From the NCBI GenBank assembly GCA_004552385.1, contig SFOL01000023.1, forward strand, positions 1 to 22,506: a stretch of DNA of 22,506 nucleotides, written 5' to 3'. Source of the DNA: Bacteroidales bacterium. GTDB taxonomy: Bacteria; Bacteroidota; Bacteroidia; Bacteroidales; Marinilabiliaceae. The translations under genes were made by a program, and so were the position numbers. Shown here in pieces: positions 14,094 through 22,143 of this stretch (its first letter is position 1; each line of letters starts with the position of its first letter). The notes under the pieces were generated by a model that worked only from the letters and a program-made list of their open reading frames with translations, did not search any database and was not told where the DNA came from.

Positions 14094-15323
14094 TTATTTC
14101 CCTGTTTCGTCAATGGTGAAGCCGGCGCTCCGCAGGTCGTCCCAAAAGCCGGGATATGACTTTGACACCACGCTCGGCTCGCTGATGGCCGTGCAGCCCG
14201 ACACGAGGGCGGCGGGGGCGAACGCCATGGCCATGCGGTGGTCCTTATATGTGGCGATGGGCGAGTGCGACGGTTCGCATCGGCGTCCGTCCCACCTCAG
14301 GCAGTCGTCGCCCTCGACCTCTATCACGTAGCCAAGCTTGCGTGTCTCGGCCACCAGGGCTGCTATGCGGTCAGTCTCTTTTATGCGCAACGACTGCAGA
14401 CCTGTGAAGTTGAAACGCACGCCCATCAGGCAGCACAAGACGACGAACGTCTGCGCCAAGTCCGGCTGGTTGACAAAGCAGTAGGAGTACTCACCCACAT
14501 GGTCCGCCGATGACTTTATCGTCACGCCGTCGCCCGTGTAAATGGTCTCCACGCCCAGAGGCCTCGCTATTTGCGCCACCTCGGAGTCGCCTTGCGAGCT
14601 TGCCTCTTCAAGGCCTTTCAGCTCGAATGTCGTCCCGGGGCGCAAGGCGGCCATGGCGTACCAGTATGACGCCGCGCTCCAGTCGGCCTCCACGCGCGTC
14701 TGCCTGTATGTGTACGGCTTCTCCTTTATAGCTATGACGCCGCCCGTGTGCGACACCTCGGCACCGAACATCTCCATCAGCTTGAGGGTCATCTTGATGT
14801 AAGGGACTGACACCACTTGCCCCTCAAGGGTGAGGCTCAGTCCTCCGCGCAGGGTGGGGCCTATCATCATCAGGGCCGATATGTATTGGCTGCTCACCCC
14901 GCCAGGCAGGGTGACGTGTCCGCCGTTTATCTTCCCGCCGGTAATCTTGAGCGGGGGGAAGCCCGGCTCGTCCGCATACTCTATCTCGGCTCCGAGGGTC
15001 TGGAGCGCGTTCACCAGGATTCCAATCGGGCGCTTTCTCATTCTCTCCGAGCCCGTTATCTCGTGAACGCCGGGGCGCGTGGTTAGGAATGCTGTCAGGA
15101 AGCGCATCGAGGTGCCTGCCGCGCCAACGTCTACCCGGGTCATGTCTGAAGCAAGGGCGTCGAGCATCACGCGCGTGTCGTCGGAATCCGAGAGGTTCTC
15201 GGGCATTGAGCCTGATTCACAGAGCGCTGACAGTATCAGAAGCCTGTTGCTTATGCTCTTTGATGTGGGCAGCGTTATCACGCCGCCCAGGGTCTGCGGG
15301 GCCTTGATGAAGTATGTTGACAT
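14094..15323 (-). CDS. aroA: 3-phosphoshikimate 1-carboxyvinyltransferase (EPSP synthase)
   Basis: Joins phosphoenolpyruvate to shikimate 3-phosphate in the sixth step of chorismate synthesis. The start ATG at 15323 gives 409 residues. The longer open frame upstream (to 15596) has an Arg-rich composition and overlaps aroB, so it is rejected. Motifs are LPTSKSISNR (18-27, with Lys22), AAGTSMR (68-74), QPDLAQTF with Asp288, RIKETDR (313-319) and YKDHRMAMAF (359-368). The protein is shorter and more divergent than E. coli AroA, as I recall for Bacteroidales versions. It starts eight bases after the aroB stop and ends 12 bases before the GH97 start. Confidence 0.96.
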   Translation of the reverse strand: MSTYFIKAPQTLGGVITLPTSKSISNRLLILSALCESGSMPENLSDSDDTRVMLDALASDMTRVDVGAAGTSMRFLTAFLTTRPGVHEITGSERMRKRPIGILVNALQTLGAEIEYADEPGFPPLKITGGKINGGHVTLPGGVSSQYISALMMIGPTLRGGLSLTLEGQVVSVPYIKMTLKLMEMFGAEVSHTGGVIAIKEKPYTYRQTRVEADWSAASYWYAMAALRPGTTFELKGLEEASSQGDSEVAQIARPLGVETIYTGDGVTIKSSADHVGEYSYCFVNQPDLAQTFVVLCCLMGVRFNFTGLQSLRIKETDRIAALVAETRKLGYVIEVEGDDCLRWDGRRCEPSHSPIATYKDHRMAMAFAPAALVSGCTAISEPSVVSKSYPGFWDDLRSAGFTIDETGK

Positions 15324-15331
15324 TTTTTGCA

Positions 15332-16396
15332 CTATGACAGGTAGGTTCTCAAAATACCTTTTATCTCGTCCGGCCCGGCTATCTGGTTCACGATCACCTC
15401 GCCCACCTTGGGCAGGAGGGTGAAGTTTATCCCGCGCGAGTCGTTCTTCTTGTCGTGCCTCATCAGCTCTACGAGCTCGTCGCTGTCGCTCTCTTCGGCT
15501 GCCGGCTTGCCATACAACGCGCCTATCCTGTCTATTATTTTGTCGGCCTTGGCGTGGTCGAGGCCCGCCTTCTGGCAACTGAGCCTGAGCTCGCAAGCCA
15601 TTCCGAACGCTACGGCGTGTCCGTGGAGCACAGGGCGGCCGTGCCTCATGCCGAAGGTCTCGAACGCGTGGCCGAACGTGTGGCCGAAGTTGAGCGCCTT
15701 GCGGATGCCTTGCTCTTTCGGGTCGGCTTTGACGAAGTAGTCTTTTATCATTATGGACCGCCCCACCATGTCGTGCAGAGCGTCGAAATCCACGTTGCAG
15801 AAGTCGAAACTGAGGAGGGCGTCAAGCTCGCTCTCGTCATGTATGAGGGCGTGCTTTATCATCTCTGCGAAGCCCGACAGCAGGTTGGCCTTGTCCAGCG
15901 TCCGAAGGAAGTCCGGGCTTATCAGCACGTGGCCGGCTTTGGCGAATACGCCTATCTCGTTCTTCAGCGAGCCGAGGTTCATGCCCGTCTTGCCGCCCAG
16001 CGAGGCGTCAACCTGCGCGAGCAGCGTGGTGGGGATGTTGATGAACTCTATGCCGCGCTTGAACGTGGCTGCGCAAAAACCGCCCAGGTCGCACGGCATG
16101 CCGCCGCCCAGGTTTATCAAGAGGGCTTTGCGTGTCGCGCCGCGAGAGCTGAGGAACTCCCATATTTTCAGAGCTGTGGTGTAGTCTTTGGCGTCGTCGC
16201 CTGCCGCTATCGTCAGCCTGTTGCCCTCGGGGATGAGTTCGCACGCCGAGCCGAGCCCGCCCATGCAGTTTTTGGCAGAGCCCTCGTCGGTCAGCAGGAA
16301 AGTCTGAGCCGGCTGACGGTCGGAGAGCAATGCGCGGAGATCCGCCGCCACGTCGGTCGTCCCGAAGACATGGCAATCTTCCGATATGATGTTCAT
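15332..16396 (-). CDS. aroB: 3-dehydroquinate synthase
   Basis: Converts DAHP to 3-dehydroquinate, the second shikimate step, using NAD and a divalent metal. The 354-residue protein contains the NAD-binding GGGMPCDLGGF (97-107) and the conserved IPTTLLAQVDASLGGKTGMN block with Lys136. Metal ligands are expected at Glu178 (FAEMIKHA) and at His residues of NFGHTFGHAFE (about 236-246) and LHGHAVAFGM (about 257-266). GGGMPCDLGG differs slightly from the common GGGVVTDLGG form, but the catalytic framework is intact. It precedes aroA by eight bases and follows the small membrane protein gene by 55 bases. Confidence 0.97.
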   Translation of the reverse strand: MNIISEDCHVFGTTDVAADLRALLSDRQPAQTFLLTDEGSAKNCMGGLGSACELIPEGNRLTIAAGDDAKDYTTALKIWEFLSSRGATRKALLINLGGGMPCDLGGFCAATFKRGIEFINIPTTLLAQVDASLGGKTGMNLGSLKNEIGVFAKAGHVLISPDFLRTLDKANLLSGFAEMIKHALIHDESELDALLSFDFCNVDFDALHDMVGRSIMIKDYFVKADPKEQGIRKALNFGHTFGHAFETFGMRHGRPVLHGHAVAFGMACELRLSCQKAGLDHAKADKIIDRIGALYGKPAAEESDSDELVELMRHDKKNDSRGINFTLLPKVGEVIVNQIAGPDEIKGILRTYLS

Positions 16397-16451
16397 CTAT
16401 GTTGTTGTTTTGCTTGTCTCTGTTTTGTGGAGCTACACGTCATCGTGCGTC

Positions 16452-16922
16452 TCATGTGGTCTTGTCAGACCCGGCGCGTCGCAGCGTCTTCACTATTCGC
16501 ATCAGTTTCTCACGCTGTCGCCCGCTCATCAGCGTCAGACCCACTTTCGCCCTCTTGCGCTTGCCTTGGTGGCCTATGTAGTCTATTGTCAGGCGGTGGA
16601 TTATCAGCAAGTTCACATAGCTCACGCTCAAGACGTTGCCGGATGTTATCGAGTATGTCTGGCACTGGCCTTTCGATTTTAGCACGTGGGTGCACATGAT
16701 GTCGAGGAACGATCCGTCGCCTTGCATGGCTATCTCATAGAACCCGCCTGCCAATGTCACCGCTATCGCCGCACACAGCAGCCCTACCAGGACACACCCT
16801 GCCTGCGTTAGTGTTTCATCACTGCCGAGAAACGCCACCACGATGCCCATGCTCAGCATTGCGTAGGTGGTTTTAATCACGGCTCTCGCCGCCGATGATG
16901 CGCGTCTGTTGTTATATTGCAT
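16452..16922 (-). CDS. Small two-helix membrane protein of unknown function
   Basis: A 156-residue protein. A basic N-terminus (QYNNRRASSAARAVIK) leads into two closely spaced hydrophobic helices (about 17-34 and 39-61) joined by a short loop. The remaining soluble domain of about 90 residues contains short beta-like stretches (SYVNLLIIHRLTIDYIGHQ) and a strongly basic end (GKRKRAKVGLTL...REKLMRIVKTLRR). The layout is that of a membrane-anchored PH-like domain, but I cannot assign a family. It lies 33 bases after the YwqK-like gene and 55 bases before aroB, all in one direction, so co-transcription is likely. Confidence 0.65.
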   Translation of the reverse strand: MQYNNRRASSAARAVIKTTYAMLSMGIVVAFLGSDETLTQAGCVLVGLLCAAIAVTLAGGFYEIAMQGDGSFLDIMCTHVLKSKGQCQTYSITSGNVLSVSYVNLLIIHRLTIDYIGHQGKRKRAKVGLTLMSGRQREKLMRIVKTLRRAGSDKTT

Positions 16923-16955
16923 CAGATTTTAGTGTTCACAATTGAGGTTTGCCGA

Positions 16956-17744
16956 TTATCTGTTTATGGATGTCTCCACTCTCCCGTTCCTCACCTTATC
17001 GGTGCGTATTAATTTCCCCGCCTTGTCGTAGACGTACCGCTCGCCGTTTATCAGCTTGCCGTTCTCGAACTGGCCGCTCTGCTCTTTCCTTCCGCTGCTG
17101 TCGAAGATCGTTAAGTTGCCAGTCTTGTCCATCTTGTTATATTTGGGTGCGTTGCCGTGGCTGCTGTCGGGAGCCGCTATTTTCGTGTTGCCGCTGAATT
17201 TGCCCTGCGCATCGTAGTTCCGCTCGCCGATCTTTTTCCCGGTCTCGTCGTAGACCGATATGGTGCCCGTGATCTTCCCGTCGGACCACTCGCCGTCGTA
17301 CATCACTTTGCCGTTCTCGTGGTAATACACCTGCTTGCCCTGGCGGTGACCTTTGGCGTTGTAAGTGAAGTCGCAAGCGCGGTTGCCGTTCTCGTGGTAG
17401 CGGGTGTAGGCCCCTTCCCAGTGGTCTACGTTCCACACTCCGGACTCCATCAAAGAGCCGTTAGGGTAGTATATCTTGGCCGGGCCCTTGGCCATTCCGC
17501 TTGTGTACGTGATTTCTGAGATCATCGTGCCGCCTGCCGTCCTGGTCAACCATACGCCGTTTTTCCTGCCGTTCTTGAACTCACCCGCCTCTATGCAGTC
17601 GTTGGCGCCCTTTATCTCCCATCGTCCCTGCCTCAAACCGTTGACGGTCTGATTTATAGTTCCGTCAGGGTGCGTCTCCTGGCCCGGGCTTGGGCAGGGG
17701 AATGCAAGCAGCAGCGTTATGAGTATAAAGGTGGCTCTTGTCAT
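16956..17744 (-). CDS. Secreted YwqK-like (MORN-type) repeat protein
   Basis: A 262-residue protein with a signal peptide (hydrophobic core ATFILITLLLAFPCP; cleavage probably near Gly21-Gln22). After it comes a tandem array of roughly ten repeats of about 20-23 residues built on Tyr-x-Glu/Asn-Asn-Gly-Lys and G-x-W/Y cores. Examples are NGLRQGRWEIKG, YYPNGSLMESGVW, YHENGNRACDF and YYHENGKVMYDGEW. This is the pattern of MORN-like repeats of proteins labelled YwqK-family antitoxins in databases. No toxin partner is adjacent, and the signal peptide argues for an envelope role, so an antitoxin function is not supported here. It is the first gene of the run leading through aroB-aroA-GH97. Confidence 0.8.
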   Translation of the reverse strand: MTRATFILITLLLAFPCPSPGQETHPDGTINQTVNGLRQGRWEIKGANDCIEAGEFKNGRKNGVWLTRTAGGTMISEITYTSGMAKGPAKIYYPNGSLMESGVWNVDHWEGAYTRYHENGNRACDFTYNAKGHRQGKQVYYHENGKVMYDGEWSDGKITGTISVYDETGKKIGERNYDAQGKFSGNTKIAAPDSSHGNAPKYNKMDKTGNLTIFDSSGRKEQSGQFENGKLINGERYVYDKAGKLIRTDKVRNGRVETSINR

Positions 17745-17771
17745 AAGGCAATTCGCTTTCTTCGTGATTAG

Positions 17772-17779
17772 CGAAAATA
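17772..17779 (-). promoter_or_regulatory. Candidate -7 box for the YwqK-like/aro/GH97 gene run
   Basis: TATTTTCG on the minus strand is one mismatch from TAnnTTTG and lies 27 bases before the ATG at 17744. No TTG at standard spacing was seen, so this is tentative. Confidence 0.35.
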
Positions 17780-17889
17780 ACTAAATTATATTGTTTTTAC
17801 GGCTTCGCGTTCCACTTTTAACCACCATTCTTCAAGCAGAACACCCGTTCCATGTGTTCCGTCCGCAGCTTTTAACACACTGATGTGGG

Positions 17890-17919
17890 TTGTCTTTTGC
17901 TAAAGATTGATTATTTTTG
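17890..17919 (+). promoter_or_regulatory. Promoter of the M23 peptidase-dxr pair
   Basis: TTG (17890-17892), a 19-base spacer, then an exact TAnnTTTG box, TATTTTTG (17912-17919). Both element sequence and spacing fit the Bacteroidota primary promoter. The ATG of the peptidase gene begins six bases after the box, about where transcription should start. Confidence 0.65.
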
Positions 17920-17925
17920 GGCATT

Positions 17926-18846
17926 ATGTCAGACAAGGTCAGGAAAGAGGGCAAGCTCAGCCGCCTTTTGCGGATGACGGTCTTTATAGACAAGTCGCTC
18001 GAGCCGCTTTTTACCATGAGGTTCACACCAGTGGCGCTTGCCATAGGCGTGGGGGCTTTCGCCATCCTCCTTATCGCGGGTGCCACGCTCCTTATCGCCT
18101 TCACTGGTCTCAGGGAGTACATACCCGGCTATCCTACGGGCGAGGAGCGGCTTATGATCATTCAGAACCTCCAGACAGCCGACTCGCTCTCTAACGAGAT
18201 TGCCCTGAGGGACAACATGATGCGAAACCTCAGGGCCGTCCTCAGTGGCGACGACAAGGTCCTTGCCAGTGGATCTGCGGGAGATACAGTTGCGGTAACG
18301 GCCGCCAACTTGACCAAGCAGAACCTCGCGAGTCTCAACCAGCAGAAAAGCGACGAGGAGAACTCTTTCATCTCCGAGGTCGAGGCTGCTGAGAAGTTTG
18401 ACGTCGACGACTCGGCGGTCGAAGACGTCTCGCAAGACCGGAGTCTCGAGTCCACTTTCTTCTTCACTCCCATAAAGGGAGTGGTCACTGATGGCTTCGG
18501 GGTCAGAAATGGCCACCTCGGAGTCGACGTCTCGGCCAAGGAGGGGACTCCCGTCATGAGTACGCTGGCTGGCACCGTCATATTCTCCGAGTGGACTGTG
18601 CAGACCGGCTACGTTGTCATGATTCAGCACGACAATCAGCTCGTCTCCGTCTACAAGCACAACGCCCGGATCCTCAAGTTCGCCGGCTCACGCGTCAAGG
18701 CGGGAGAGGCCGTGGCTCTGACGGGCAACTCCGGCGAGCTGACATCGGGACCGCACCTCCATTTCGAACTCTGGTATATGGGCGCGCCCCTCAATCCCGA
18801 AAACTACATCAATTTCGACCCCGGAAGGGTCGGCGGCGGCGAGTAG
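17926..18846 (+). CDS. Membrane-anchored M23 (LytM) peptidoglycan endopeptidase
   Basis: A 306-residue protein from ATG 17926; an upstream in-frame TTG falls inside the promoter box and is rejected. A basic cytoplasmic N-terminus of about 33 residues leads to one membrane helix (about 34-60). A mostly helical linker (about 75-175) follows, then the LytM domain. Zinc and catalytic residues are complete: His197 and Asp201 (HLGVD), His245 (VYKHN), and His277 and His279 (GPHLHFEL). It is therefore probably an active enzyme cutting peptide cross-links in the cell wall, or a regulator of such cutting, facing the periplasm. dxr begins 55 bases after the stop without a terminator, so the two are likely co-transcribed. 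Confidence 0.92.
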   Translation: MSDKVRKEGKLSRLLRMTVFIDKSLEPLFTMRFTPVALAIGVGAFAILLIAGATLLIAFTGLREYIPGYPTGEERLMIIQNLQTADSLSNEIALRDNMMRNLRAVLSGDDKVLASGSAGDTVAVTAANLTKQNLASLNQQKSDEENSFISEVEAAEKFDVDDSAVEDVSQDRSLESTFFFTPIKGVVTDGFGVRNGHLGVDVSAKEGTPVMSTLAGTVIFSEWTVQTGYVVMIQHDNQLVSVYKHNARILKFAGSRVKAGEAVALTGNSGELTSGPHLHFELWYMGAPLNPENYINFDPGRVGGGE

Positions 18847-18901
18847 ACTTCACGCCATCTTTTTGACGTATATAAAAAAACCTCCTCATCCCGGAATTTT
18901 A

Positions 18902-20083
18902 ATGCTCTCTGATTTAGTAAGCCAGCCAAGGCGAATTGCGATACTCGGAAGCACAGGCTCCATAGGCCGTCAGACGGTCGATGTCATCAAGATGCACAGC
19001 GACATCATGCGCGCCTCTGTCCTTGTGGCCAACACGAGTGCCCGTCTCATTGCCGAGCAAGCTCTCGCCTTGAGGCCTGATGTAGTGGTCATTGCCGACG
19101 AAACCAAGTTCGCCACGCTCAAAGATCTGCTCGATGGCGCTGACATTGAGGTTCTCGCGGGGCCAAAGGCGATAGAGGAGGTCGTCACCCGCGATTGCGT
19201 CGATGTCGTCGTGGCGGCTATGGTAGGCTTCAGCGGGTTCGCGCCAACAATGTCCGCCATCAGGGCGGGCAAGGAGATCGCGCTTGCCAACAAGGAGACC
19301 CTCGTCGTGGCCGGTGAACTTGTTATGGCGGCTGCGGCGGCCAACGGGGTGCGCATCCTCCCCGTTGATTCCGAGCATTCTGCTATTTTCCAATGCCTCA
19401 ACGGCGAGCGCCACATAGCCCCGGACAAGATAATACTCACGGCCAGCGGAGGCCCGTTCCGAGGCCGCGACCGCGCTTTCCTCTCGTCCGTCACGCCTGC
19501 CATGGCGCTCCGACACCCCAATTGGAGCATGGGGGCCAAGGTCACTGTAGACTCTGCTTCAATGATGAACAAGGGTCTTGAGGCCATTGAGGCGCACTGG
19601 CTGTTCGACATGCCTAAAGACAAGATTGACATCCTCGTGCACCCGCAGAGCATAGTCCACTCCATGGTCGAGTTCCCCGATGGAGCCATAAAGGCCCAGC
19701 TCGGTGTGGCAGACATGAGGCTGCCCATCCAGTACGCCCTCACGTATCCGGATCGGCTGCCCTCACCCGTAGAGCAACTCGACTTCTCACAGTGGGGCAC
19801 GCTCACGTTCGAGAAGCCGGACCTGTCCGTGTTCCAAAATCTGCGCGTGGCTCTCGACTGCCTTGAGCAGGGTGGCAATGCGCCTTGCGTCATGAACGGC
19901 GCCAACGAGGTCGCGGTGGAGGCATTCCTGAAAGAGAAGATCAGCTTCACGCGGATGACCGATGTCGTCGAGACGGCTCTCGCGAAGTGCCGGTTCATCA
20001 AGTCCCCGTCCATGTCTCAGCTCTATGAGAGCGACTCCGAGGCGCGCCGCGTGGCTCGAGACGCATGTGAGGCTATGGGCTGA
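18902..20083 (+). CDS. dxr: 1-deoxy-D-xylulose 5-phosphate reductoisomerase
   Basis: Makes 2-C-methyl-D-erythritol 4-phosphate with NADPH, the first committed step of the MEP isoprenoid pathway. The ATG at 18902 gives 393 residues, the family norm; an in-frame TTG at 18863 would add 13 atypical residues. The NADPH loop is GSTGSIG (16-22). The conserved ANKETLV lies at 129-135. Metal and substrate residues sit in PVDSEHSAIFQ (Asp156, Ser157, Glu158) and in KVTVDSASMMNKGLE (about 213-227, Glu227). All key residues are intact. It follows the M23 gene. In many Bacteroidales that I recall, rseP follows dxr; here the next gene is a propeller sensor after 110 bases with no strong terminator between. 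Confidence 0.97.
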   Translation: MLSDLVSQPRRIAILGSTGSIGRQTVDVIKMHSDIMRASVLVANTSARLIAEQALALRPDVVVIADETKFATLKDLLDGADIEVLAGPKAIEEVVTRDCVDVVVAAMVGFSGFAPTMSAIRAGKEIALANKETLVVAGELVMAAAAANGVRILPVDSEHSAIFQCLNGERHIAPDKIILTASGGPFRGRDRAFLSSVTPAMALRHPNWSMGAKVTVDSASMMNKGLEAIEAHWLFDMPKDKIDILVHPQSIVHSMVEFPDGAIKAQLGVADMRLPIQYALTYPDRLPSPVEQLDFSQWGTLTFEKPDLSVFQNLRVALDCLEQGGNAPCVMNGANEVAVEAFLKEKISFTRMTDVVETALAKCRFIKSPSMSQLYESDSEARRVARDACEAMG

Positions 20084-20193
20084 AAATAAATGTCGCGGCG
20101 TGGCTCGCTCCATCATGTGTTTTTTGTTTATCTGTACAATATTGCTGTTTGTTGTTGACATTGAGTTATAGAGACGAGTTGTCGCCTTTCGTT

Positions 20194-22143
20194 ATGCCCT
20201 ATGGCGAGAACAGATCGAACCCCCGGCCGCCATGCCTTACGGCGTCGGCCAGAGGGGTGCTCCGTCTTTTTCTCTTTGTCCTGATGCTCTTCGCCGTGCT
20301 GCCGGCCTCGGGTCAGCAGACGTCGAGATCCGAATCGGCGGAGTCCATCGTCGTCTCCAACTATTCGAAGCTCGGGATGGACGACGGACTCAGCAGCAAT
20401 TGCGTAAACGTCATTTTCTGCGACGCCGCGGGGCTCATGTGGTTCGGCTCTGACGAGGGGCTTAACGCCTATGACGGATACATAGTGCGAAGCTTCACCC
20501 CTGTCAAGAGGGACACGAGCACCATTGGCGGCAAGAGGGTCTTCGACATTTGCGAGTTCGAACCCGACAAGCTCACCGTCGCGCTCGCCGACTTTGGCGT
20601 CAACGCGTATGACAAGCGGCTCCGCACTTTCTTGCGCCCCCCCTATAGCCAACGCTCCCCCGAGGATTTCTGCAGCGCCCTCGGTCTTTGCAGGGTGGGC
20701 GACTATGCCTACGTGGTCTTCCCCAACTTTGTCGCGAAGCGCAATATTCGCAACAAGCAGGAGGCGCCCCACTTTATTGACCGCCCCACAAAACAAGGCA
20801 GTGCGGGGCGAGTAAAGATGAAGCCTATGCCAGGCGTGGGTGGCCAGGTCGCAATGCTGATCTCCCCTCACACATTTGGCATCCTCGACACCAAATACGA
20901 GAACATCGCCGAGGTGCGATTCGACGCCAGCAAGTTGTATGACATCTGCCCGCTCGACGCTGAGCACCTGCTGCTCGCCACCGCCGATGGCATATATGGT
21001 TACGACCTGCGCTCCAAGACGTTCGGTAAGATTAAAATGCTCGGAGGGCAGATGGTGCAAGCCATCTGCCGCAACTCCGACGGCGATTTCTGGGTGGCTT
21101 ATGCCGGCAATAAGATTGTCAAATGGATGCCATCGCAGAACAAGTGCGTGCCCATCCAGGGCTGCGATGGCTTATTGACAAGACAGTCGCGAGTCAATGA
21201 CCTCTTCGAGGATGGCAACGGTCTGCTTTGGGTCGCCACGTGCAACGTCGGCGTAGTCAAGATCGACACCAAGAAGCCTAAAATACAGACAAGGCATATA
21301 CGCAATGATATGCCCGCCAACTATCATACGAAGGATATGTCCGCGGCAGCCTCGGGAGATATATGGGCAGCCTGCGGCGAGAGCGGATTCGCCAGAATTG
21401 ACGTGGACGAAGCCGAGGCTTACACGTGTCCCATCCCTGGTGGCGAGGCGGAGAGCATCCTCGCACGCCGCAACGGTTCCGTCTTCATCGGAACCACCAA
21501 CGGGCTTTGGCGCTTTACCCCCCAGAACGAGCAACTTATGCAATTGCCGCTTGGCCTCTCGCCGACAGATTCCTTGTCGTCTGTCGTGGTCAGAAGCCTT
21601 GAGGAGGACTGCCTCGGCAACATCTGGATTTCGACACAGGATGGCCTCTACCGCTACAATGGAGTGTCATTCGACAAGATGCAATTGGAAGGCGACAAAA
21701 GTTATGCCTTCAATGTCGTGACCGAGGACTCCGACGGACGCATCTGGGCGGGCTCCTGCGCCGGACTTTTCGTCAGGGGGGTGGGCGAGAAAACATTCAA
21801 GCGGATTGGGCGAAAATGGATGGGATTAGACGGCGACGGGATCCTGTCGTTCGCTGAGTACAAGCAATACATGCTTGTCGGCACGTCGGCCGGGATTATG
21901 GTCTATGACCGAAGGACCTTCGAGCTCCAGACGATGCCTGTGTTCAGCAAGTTCGACAATAGGGCCATCTACAGTATTGTCCGCGACCGCAACGATGTCG
22001 TATGGCTCAATACGAGCTCTGAGATAGAATACGTCGATGTGAACTATGGCAATGTTTACTCATTTACGCATCGCGACGGTCTTTGCAACGAGGGCAACGA
22101 GTGCCATCATTTCTCGGTGAGAGGTGACTCGATGCGGATGTAG
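20194..22143 (+). CDS. Two-component-regulator-type beta-propeller sensor (HTCS N-terminal part), broken at 3' end
   Basis: From ATG 20194 this reads 649 residues; an in-frame GTG at 20257 would give a tidier signal peptide (LRLFLFVLMLFAVLPASG). The body is a periplasmic series of regulator-propeller repeats, each with an Asp-x-x-Gly-x-h-Trp-h core. Examples are DAAGLMWFGSDEGL, DGNGLLWVATCNVG, DCLGNIWISTQDGL and DSDGRIWAGSCAGL. This is the sensor half of hybrid two-component systems, which sense glycans and control polysaccharide-use genes. The usual protein continues with last blades, a Y_Y_Y domain, a membrane helix, kinase, receiver and AraC-type domains, over 1,300 residues in total. Here the frame stops at 22143, soon after DGLCNEGNECHHF. 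From about 22110 the sequence encodes a Y_Y_Y domain on the other strand, so the gene is disrupted or inverted at this point. Confidence 0.85.
   Translation: MPYGENRSNPRPPCLTASARGVLRLFLFVLMLFAVLPASGQQTSRSESAESIVVSNYSKLGMDDGLSSNCVNVIFCDAAGLMWFGSDEGLNAYDGYIVRSFTPVKRDTSTIGGKRVFDICEFEPDKLTVALADFGVNAYDKRLRTFLRPPYSQRSPEDFCSALGLCRVGDYAYVVFPNFVAKRNIRNKQEAPHFIDRPTKQGSAGRVKMKPMPGVGGQVAMLISPHTFGILDTKYENIAEVRFDASKLYDICPLDAEHLLLATADGIYGYDLRSKTFGKIKMLGGQMVQAICRNSDGDFWVAYAGNKIVKWMPSQNKCVPIQGCDGLLTRQSRVNDLFEDGNGLLWVATCNVGVVKIDTKKPKIQTRHIRNDMPANYHTKDMSAAASGDIWAACGESGFARIDVDEAEAYTCPIPGGEAESILARRNGSVFIGTTNGLWRFTPQNEQLMQLPLGLSPTDSLSSVVVRSLEEDCLGNIWISTQDGLYRYNGVSFDKMQLEGDKSYAFNVVTEDSDGRIWAGSCAGLFVRGVGEKTFKRIGRKWMGLDGDGILSFAEYKQYMLVGTSAGIMVYDRRTFELQTMPVFSKFDNRAIYSIVRDRNDVVWLNTSSEIEYVDVNYGNVYSFTHRDGLCNEGNECHHFSVRGDSMRM

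Noticed and set aside
15324..15596. Upstream extension of the aroA frame by 91 codons
   Set aside because: It overlaps aroB on the same strand in another frame and is Arg/Gln/Gly-rich, typical of an out-of-frame shadow; the ATG at 15323 matches the family start.
15455..16699. Long plus-strand frame (414 codons) opposite aroB
   Set aside because: It is antisense to a clear aroB with all motifs; codon bias in GC-rich genes creates such long opposite frames.
16956..17744. Toxin-antitoxin module at the YwqK-like gene
   Set aside because: The protein has a signal peptide and no adjacent toxin gene; the antitoxin label comes only from family naming.
18970..20013. Long minus-strand frame (347 codons) opposite dxr
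   Set aside because: It is a Ser/Thr/Arg-rich shadow of dxr without any domain or promoter.
20128..21060. Minus-strand frame (310 codons) opposite the propeller sensor
   Set aside because: It mirrors the sensor's coding sequence; no motifs, and the plus strand has clear propeller repeats.
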